Both the position numbers and the translations under genes were made by a program. 64,000 nt of DNA. Source: Deltaproteobacteria bacterium UBA1386. GTDB lineage: Bacteria; Desulfobacterota; Syntrophorhabdia; Syntrophorhabdales; Syntrophorhabdaceae. Location of the stretch: positions 1 through 64,000 of the forward strand of contig DBQU01000079.1 in NCBI GenBank assembly GCA_002305765.1, given 5' to 3'. Every line of letters starts with the position of its first letter. Positions within the stretch are counted from its first letter, which is position 1. Below, in pieces: positions 59,481 through 64,000 of the stretch. The notes beneath the pieces were generated by a model. That model searched no databases, was not told the DNA's origin, and saw only the letters and a program-made list of their open reading frames with translations.

Positions 59481-59495
59481 ATGAGAGGAGGTTTC

Positions 59496-60392
59496 ATGTT
59501 ATTGCTGCCTAAGTTCGACTATGAGGAGCCGAAGAGCCTGCCGGAAGCCCTGGCGATGCTTTCGGAGTTGAAGGGAAATGGAAAGGTGATCGCGGGGGGC
59601 ACGGATCTTCTCGTGAACATGAAGAAGGGGACCGTCAAGCCGGCATTCCTCGTGAGCCTGAGGAAGGTGGAGGGGCTTCGGGAGATCGGCGGAGAGAACG
59701 GCGGGCTTGCTATCGGGTCCCACGCGACGGTATCGGAGATCGCCGACTCGGACCGTGTTGGTTCGATGTTCCCCGTCCTCGCCCGGTCCGCGTCCTGTCT
59801 CGGCTCCCCGCTCATCAGGAACCGCGCCACCATCGGCGGAAATATCGTGACCGCCCGGCCGGCGGCGGACCTGCCGCCCGCTCTCATCGTCCTGGGGGCT
59901 TACGTGGAACTGAAGGGGAAAGATGCGAACAGAACGATTCCGCTGGACGGTTTCTTCACGGGACCGGGAACCTCGGTGATCGAAAGCGGCGAGGTGCTGA
60001 CACGGATCATCCTCCCCTCCGCGCCGCCATTCACGGGCGGAGATTATATCAAGATCGGCCACAGGGCGGCGCTCGAGATCGCCATCGCCGCGGCGGCCTC
60101 ACGGTTGACGCTCGACAAACCCGACGGGGTGATCGTCGATGCGCGCGTTGTCCTCAGTGCCGTTGCTCCCACCGCGATACATGCCGCGTCGGCGGAAAAG
60201 GCACTGATCGGCCAGCGCCCGTCGGAAGAGCTCTTCGCGAAGGCCGCTGCCCTCGCGGAAGGTGATTGTTCTCCCATCACCGACATGCGCGGCGGGGCCG
60301 AATACCGCCGGGATATGGTGAACACCCTTGTAAAGAGGACCTTGCTCAAGGCCTTCAACGATGCCCGGGACATGAAAGGGGGGAATGCGTGA
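59496..60392 (+). CDS. FAD-binding subunit of a molybdenum hydroxylase
   Basis: 298 aa; ATG follows GAGAGGAGGT. FAD_binding_5 motifs VIAGGTDLLVNMKKG and TIGGNIVTARPAADLPP, then a CO_deh_flav_C region. It has no Cys-rich insert, unlike the 4Fe-4S-bearing flavin subunit of 4-hydroxybenzoyl-CoA reductase, so electrons probably flow from Mo to 2Fe-2S to FAD in the ordinary direction. The stop overlaps the next start. Confidence 0.88.
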   Translation: MLLLPKFDYEEPKSLPEALAMLSELKGNGKVIAGGTDLLVNMKKGTVKPAFLVSLRKVEGLREIGGENGGLAIGSHATVSEIADSDRVGSMFPVLARSASCLGSPLIRNRATIGGNIVTARPAADLPPALIVLGAYVELKGKDANRTIPLDGFFTGPGTSVIESGEVLTRIILPSAPPFTGGDYIKIGHRAALEIAIAAAASRLTLDKPDGVIVDARVVLSAVAPTAIHAASAEKALIGQRPSEELFAKAAALAEGDCSPITDMRGGAEYRRDMVNTLVKRTLLKAFNDARDMKGGNA

Positions 60393-60862
60393 TGAAAAAA
60401 CTGATCACTTTCACAGTGAACGAAATGGGATACGAGGTGGCCGTTGCCCCCAACAAGACCCTGACCCAGGTCTTGCGTGACGACCTCGACCTCCTGGGAA
60501 CAAAGGAAGGATGCGGCGTGGGCGATTGCGGCGCCTGCACCGTGATCATGGACGGCAAGCCGGTGAATTCCTGCCTGGTCCTGGCCGTCCAGGCTGACGG
60601 CTCCACCATAAAGACGATAGAAGGGGTGGCACGCGGCGACTCCCTTCATCCTGTCCAGGAGACATTCGTGGAAATGGGTGCCATCCAGTGCGGTTTCTGC
60701 ACCCCCGGAATGGTCCTTTCCGCCACGAGCCTTCTCGAAAAGAATCCCCACCCGACAGAGCACGAGGTAAGAGAGGCCCTTTCGGGCAACCTCTGCCGGT
60801 GCACGGGGTATCAGAAGATCGTGGAGGCCGTGCAGGAAGCGTCCAGAAGAATGAAGGGATGA
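60392..60862 (+). CDS. [2Fe-2S] subunit of a molybdenum hydroxylase
   Basis: 156 aa; ATG overlaps the preceding stop by 1 nt. Plant-ferredoxin-type cluster Cys41, Cys46, Cys49, Cys61 (GCGVGDCGACTV) and the C-terminal helical cluster Cys100, Cys103, Cys135, Cys137 (CGFCTPGM, CRCTG). Both clusters are complete. It relays electrons between the molybdopterin and FAD subunits. An upstream in-frame extension is not credible. Confidence 0.92.
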   Translation: MKKLITFTVNEMGYEVAVAPNKTLTQVLRDDLDLLGTKEGCGVGDCGACTVIMDGKPVNSCLVLAVQADGSTIKTIEGVARGDSLHPVQETFVEMGAIQCGFCTPGMVLSATSLLEKNPHPTEHEVREALSGNLCRCTGYQKIVEAVQEASRRMKG

Positions 60863-60881
60863 CGAGGAGGAGGCAAGGACT

Positions 60882-63233
60882 ATGAAGGCATACAACGTGA
60901 TAAATACGCGGCTGCCCAGGGTGGATGGCAGGGCGAAGGCGACGGGTGACGCCCGCTACGCGGCGGACCTCTCCATGCCCGGCATGCTCTACGGGGCGAT
61001 GCTGCAGAGCCCTCTGGCGCACGCGAAGATACTGAATATCGACACGTCCGCGGCGAAGAGACTCCCCGGGGTCAGGGACGTGGTCACATGGAAGGAGGCG
61101 GGGCTCGTCAAGTACGGTGTCAGTCCGGCGCGGTACGACGAGCAGGTCTTCTGCTCCGACAAGGTTCGTTATGTCGGCGACGAGGTGGCTGCGGTCGCGG
61201 CCATCGACCTCGAAACGGCGATGGAGGCGGTGTCCCTTATCAAGGTCGATTACGAGGAGCTTCCTGTGCTTCTCGATATCGGATCGGCCATGGCGGAAGG
61301 GGCGATCGCCATACATGAGGATTTTCCCGGAAACATCAGTGCCGAGGTCCACCAGGAGTTCGGCAACTTCGAGGAGGCCCTGAAGGAGTGCCACATCGTC
61401 AGGACCGACACGTTCACGAACAAAAGGCAGGACGGCGGCTTTCTGGAACCCCAGGCCTGTCTTGCCCGGTACGACCTGAACGGGAACCTCACGCTGTGGT
61501 CGTCGACCCAGTCGGTCCACTATGTCCAGAGGAGCGTTGCCATGGTGCTCGGCATCCCCGTCGGCAAGGTCCGTGTCGTGAAGCCCTACGTGGGGGGCGG
61601 TTTTGGCCCCAAAGCGGCGGTGAACGCCATGGAGCTCGCGGCGTGCCTCATGTCGAGACGCACGGGCAAACCGGTGAAGATGGTCTTCTCCCGGGAACAG
61701 GTCTTCCTCCATTCCCGGGCACGGCACCAGTTCACCCACGAATTGACGACGGGCGTAAAGAAGGACGGGACCATCTTCGCCTTGAGGAACGTCTGTCATC
61801 TTGACGGCGGCGCGTATTCGAGCTTCGGCATCGCGACGATCTACTATGCCGGTTCGCTCCTCGGCGCTCCCTACAAGCTTCCGAACATGAAATACGACGG
61901 TTATCGCATCTATACGAACAAACCCACCTGCGGTGCTCAGCGCGGGCACGGAGGCGTTGCCGCGAGGGCGGGATGGGAACAGCAGCTCGACATCATCGCT
62001 GCCGAGCTCGGCATGGACCCCGTGGAGTTCAGGCTAAAGAACATGATGCAGACCGGCGACGTGACCTGCAACGACTTCAACATGTCGAGCCTCGGCATGA
62101 AGGAGTGCCTCGAGGGGGTACGCGACGGCTCGAACTGGGGCGCCAAGAAGGGGAAACTCCCCAAAGGTAAGGGGATAGGTGTGGCCTGCGGGTTCTTCGT
62201 GTCCGGGGCGGGGTATCCCATCTACCGGTCCGAGACGTTCCATTCCACGGCAACGATCAGGCTCACTGAGGACGGCGGCGGGGTCAATCTTTATACCGCG
62301 TCTGCGGAGATAGGGCAGGGGTCGGACACCATCCTCGGGCAGATCGCCGCGGAGGCCCTCGGTGTCTCTCTCGATGACGTGCGGGTGCACTCGGGGGACA
62401 CCGATTTCGGCGTCGACCTCGGTGCCTATTCGTCACGGCAGACCCTCATGTCCGGCCATGCCGTCAAGATGGCCGCGGAAGACACCAAGCGGAAGGTTCT
62501 CGAGGCGCTTTCGGAGCAGCTTAACGTGCCGGTCGAGGAGATGGACATTGCCAGGGGCGTCATCGTTTTCAAGAAGGATAAACCGGATTTTTCCCGGTTG
62601 CGGACGCTTTATATCAAGGAACACCGCGGATGGGCAGACCAGCCTTCGGGTGCGGAGCTCACCTTCAGGGAGGCGGCGCGTGTTGCTTTTATCACCGGGG
62701 GTGTTATAATCGGTAATGGCGCTTACAAACCCGGCGAGCTGGGAGGTAAGTACAAGGGTGCCGCGGTGGGAACATCGCCGGCATACGGATGCTCCGCCCA
62801 GGTCGTCGAAGTGACGGTGGACGAGGAGACGGGCAAGGTCACCATCGATGCCATGACCGATGCCCACGACTGTGGCTTTGCCATCAATCGCACGAACGTG
62901 GAAGGTCAGATGCAGGGATCTCTCTCGATGGGTCTCGGCGAGGCGCTCTTTGAGGAGGTAAGATTCGACGAGAAGGGCCGGGTCGCGAATGCCTCTCTGG
63001 GAGAATACCGCATCCCTACGGCGCTTGACATGCCGAACGTCAAGACCATAATAATCGAGAGCGACGAACCGAACGGACCTTTCGGGGCCAAAGAGGTGGG
63101 GGAGGGCGCGATCATGCCCACCATTCCCGCCATCCTCAACGCCATTTATGACGCGGTGGGCGTGAGGATCAACGAGCTTCCCATCACCTCAGAGCGTCTT
63201 TTTGCGGCGATGAAGGAGAAGCGAAAGAAATAA
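60882..63233 (+). CDS. Molybdopterin-binding catalytic subunit (xanthine dehydrogenase/CoxL/HcrA family)
   Basis: 783 aa. Starts with RLPRVDGRAKATGDARYAAD, typical of the alpha subunit; cofactor motifs GGGFGPKAAVN, EIGQGSDTILGQ and QMQGSLSMGLGEAL, and the active-site Glu region FGAKEVGEG near the C-terminus. It would hydroxylate or reduce an aromatic, heterocyclic or CoA-bound substrate in the cytoplasm. The lack of the HcrB iron-sulfur insert in its partner argues against a classic 4-hydroxybenzoyl-CoA reductase. Context with PaaK-like ligase suggests an aromatic acid pathway, specifics unknown. Confidence 0.9.
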   Translation: MKAYNVINTRLPRVDGRAKATGDARYAADLSMPGMLYGAMLQSPLAHAKILNIDTSAAKRLPGVRDVVTWKEAGLVKYGVSPARYDEQVFCSDKVRYVGDEVAAVAAIDLETAMEAVSLIKVDYEELPVLLDIGSAMAEGAIAIHEDFPGNISAEVHQEFGNFEEALKECHIVRTDTFTNKRQDGGFLEPQACLARYDLNGNLTLWSSTQSVHYVQRSVAMVLGIPVGKVRVVKPYVGGGFGPKAAVNAMELAACLMSRRTGKPVKMVFSREQVFLHSRARHQFTHELTTGVKKDGTIFALRNVCHLDGGAYSSFGIATIYYAGSLLGAPYKLPNMKYDGYRIYTNKPTCGAQRGHGGVAARAGWEQQLDIIAAELGMDPVEFRLKNMMQTGDVTCNDFNMSSLGMKECLEGVRDGSNWGAKKGKLPKGKGIGVACGFFVSGAGYPIYRSETFHSTATIRLTEDGGGVNLYTASAEIGQGSDTILGQIAAEALGVSLDDVRVHSGDTDFGVDLGAYSSRQTLMSGHAVKMAAEDTKRKVLEALSEQLNVPVEEMDIARGVIVFKKDKPDFSRLRTLYIKEHRGWADQPSGAELTFREAARVAFITGGVIIGNGAYKPGELGGKYKGAAVGTSPAYGCSAQVVEVTVDEETGKVTIDAMTDAHDCGFAINRTNVEGQMQGSLSMGLGEALFEEVRFDEKGRVANASLGEYRIPTALDMPNVKTIIIESDEPNGPFGAKEVGEGAIMPTIPAILNAIYDAVGVRINELPITSERLFAAMKEKRKK

Positions 63234-63243
63234 GGAGGACGGC

Positions 63244-63888
63244 ATGTCTGTGCTGTTCACGCAGAGCTGGGATATAATCCAGGGGAAGGATGTTGAATAT
63301 GCACAGTTCATAGTCGACACCTATCTGCCGGAAATGGCTGAGATGGGTCTCGTGCCCGTCGGCGGCTACTATGTCGAGGTAGGCTTCGGTCCCCGCATAG
63401 TTGCCGTGTTCAGTGTGAACGAAACGGAGGAGGTCCTGAAGACCATCGCGGGAAAGAGGTTCAAGGACCTCCTCCGTCGCTTGAAGACCATCATCATGAA
63501 CTACCGGGGTTCCATCCTGGAACCCACAGGCGCGGTCAAACGCGGCAAGTACACCATCCAGAAGGGCGTCTGGAAGCTCAACCAGTACTACGACCTGAAG
63601 CCGGGCGTCAAAAAGGCCTACGCCGATTTTGTCATAAACGAACACATCCCCACGGTGCAGAAGATCAACTACGTGGAGATAACAGGGGGCTGGAACGTCC
63701 TGATCGGCGGCATCAGTGAGATCATCGCCGAATTCACCTTCAAGGACGCCATGGACGTCGGCAGGCTCCTGATGAACGAAGACTACCGGCGTATAACCCA
63801 GAAACTCCGCACCGAATACGCCATGAACTACACGAGCAGGGTAATGAAAAGCACGGAACGCTTCGACGAACCGCGGTGGTTCAAGTAA
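63244..63888 (+). CDS. Duplicated ferredoxin-fold (dimeric alpha-beta barrel-like) protein
   Basis: 214 aa, apparently two tandem copies of a ~100-residue NIPSNAP/ABM-like domain: the first with SWDIIQGKDVEYAQFIVDTY and KRFKDLLRRLKTIIMNYRGS, the second with YYDLKPGVKKAYADFVINEH and DYRRITQKLRTEYAMNYTSR. No catalytic residues known. It starts 10 nt after the Mo subunit and is probably in the same operon, perhaps acting on an unstable product. Confidence 0.65.
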   Translation: MSVLFTQSWDIIQGKDVEYAQFIVDTYLPEMAEMGLVPVGGYYVEVGFGPRIVAVFSVNETEEVLKTIAGKRFKDLLRRLKTIIMNYRGSILEPTGAVKRGKYTIQKGVWKLNQYYDLKPGVKKAYADFVINEHIPTVQKINYVEITGGWNVLIGGISEIIAEFTFKDAMDVGRLLMNEDYRRITQKLRTEYAMNYTSRVMKSTERFDEPRWFK

Positions 63889-63931
63889 AGACCGTTGCAA
63901 CCGCTCGAGCCGCTTGAATCGCTTGAACGGT
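63889..63931 (+). other. Hairpin with TTCAAGCGG-type repeat at operon end
   Basis: GACCGTT and AACGGTC enclose CCGCTCGAGCCGCTTGAATC units; likely a terminator or processing site for the cluster, lacking a T-tract. The last 70 nt contain no gene. Confidence 0.45.
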
Positions 63932-64000
63932 CAAGGACGGGGGTCTTGCGGTTGCCCCAGGCTGGAGCCTCCTCGGTAGTGATTTCTCTGCCTGCCATTC

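Noticed and set aside
59496..63233. Assignment as 4-hydroxybenzoyl-CoA reductase (hcrBCA)
   Set aside because: The flavin subunit has only two cysteines and is too short to hold the additional 4Fe-4S loop of that enzyme, so the specific name is not justified.

Overview
The window reads as chromosomal DNA of an anaerobic, Gram-negative, fairly GC-rich bacterium. The best guess is a Desulfobacterota/deltaproteobacterial lineage of the syntrophic, aromatic-degrading type. The grounds are a multiheme cytochrome with a periplasmic fumarate-reductase-like flavoprotein, TRAP transporters, a PaaK-type CoA ligase beside a three-subunit molybdenum hydroxylase, and an exosortase/VPLPA-CTERM polysaccharide system. 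No rRNA or universal marker is present, so this placement is inference. No CRISPR array was seen.

Layout. (1) 0.3-5.1 kb: a tripartite MacAB/outer-membrane-factor efflux operon. (2) 5.1-6.1 kb: a non-coding, repeat-rich gap. (3) 6.1-29.8 kb: an exopolysaccharide locus with methyltransferase, flippase, DUF4091 protein, Wzy/WaaL-like polymerase, two unusual multidomain proteins, three glycosyltransferases, an exosortase with an EpsI domain, a WecA/TagO-like initiating phosphotransferase, PrsT-like TPR lipoprotein, Wza-like export lipoprotein, outer-membrane beta-barrel, chain-length regulator, tyrosine autokinase and one VPLPA-CTERM substrate. Polymer synthesis and export therefore sit with the machinery that sorts a surface protein. 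(4) 29.9-32.1 kb: split flavocytochrome c (Tat flavoprotein plus hexaheme cytochrome). (5) 32.2-36.6 kb: histidine kinase, QseG-like lipoprotein and sigma-54 response regulator, followed by two small envelope genes behind a sigma-54-type promoter. (6) 36.9-39.7 kb: a complete TRAP transporter. (7) 39.76-48.50 kb: an integrative mobilizable element in a tRNA-Arg(ACG) gene, carrying integrase, HTH protein, putative HUH-type Rep, MobC-like protein, relaxase and a type II restriction-modification pair. (8) 48.7-54.7 kb: dicarboxylate/amino-acid symporter with aspartase, a GxxExxY cassette, cyclic-nucleotide-binding protein, hydrolase and LysE exporter. (9) 55.0-63.9 kb: a catabolic cluster with FCD-GntR regulator, orphan TRAP receptor, PaaK-like ligase, ThiS/MoaD-like carrier, FAD, [2Fe-2S] and molybdopterin subunits, and a duplicated ferredoxin-fold protein.

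Most notable. A structured repeat occurs four times as two inverted pairs (5.1-5.5 and 51.4-52.1 kb), with an invariant 12-nt loop and compensatory stem changes; the second pair brackets the GxxExxY gene. The mobile element has left a hybrid tRNA-Arg whose T-stem has a mismatch that the displaced original 3' end lacks. Many intergenic gaps carry their own 7-10 bp tandem arrays, often as facing inverted pairs. The element's non-coding DNA (large inverted repeat, 21-bp tandem repeat, paired arm sites) is also rich in unexplained structure.
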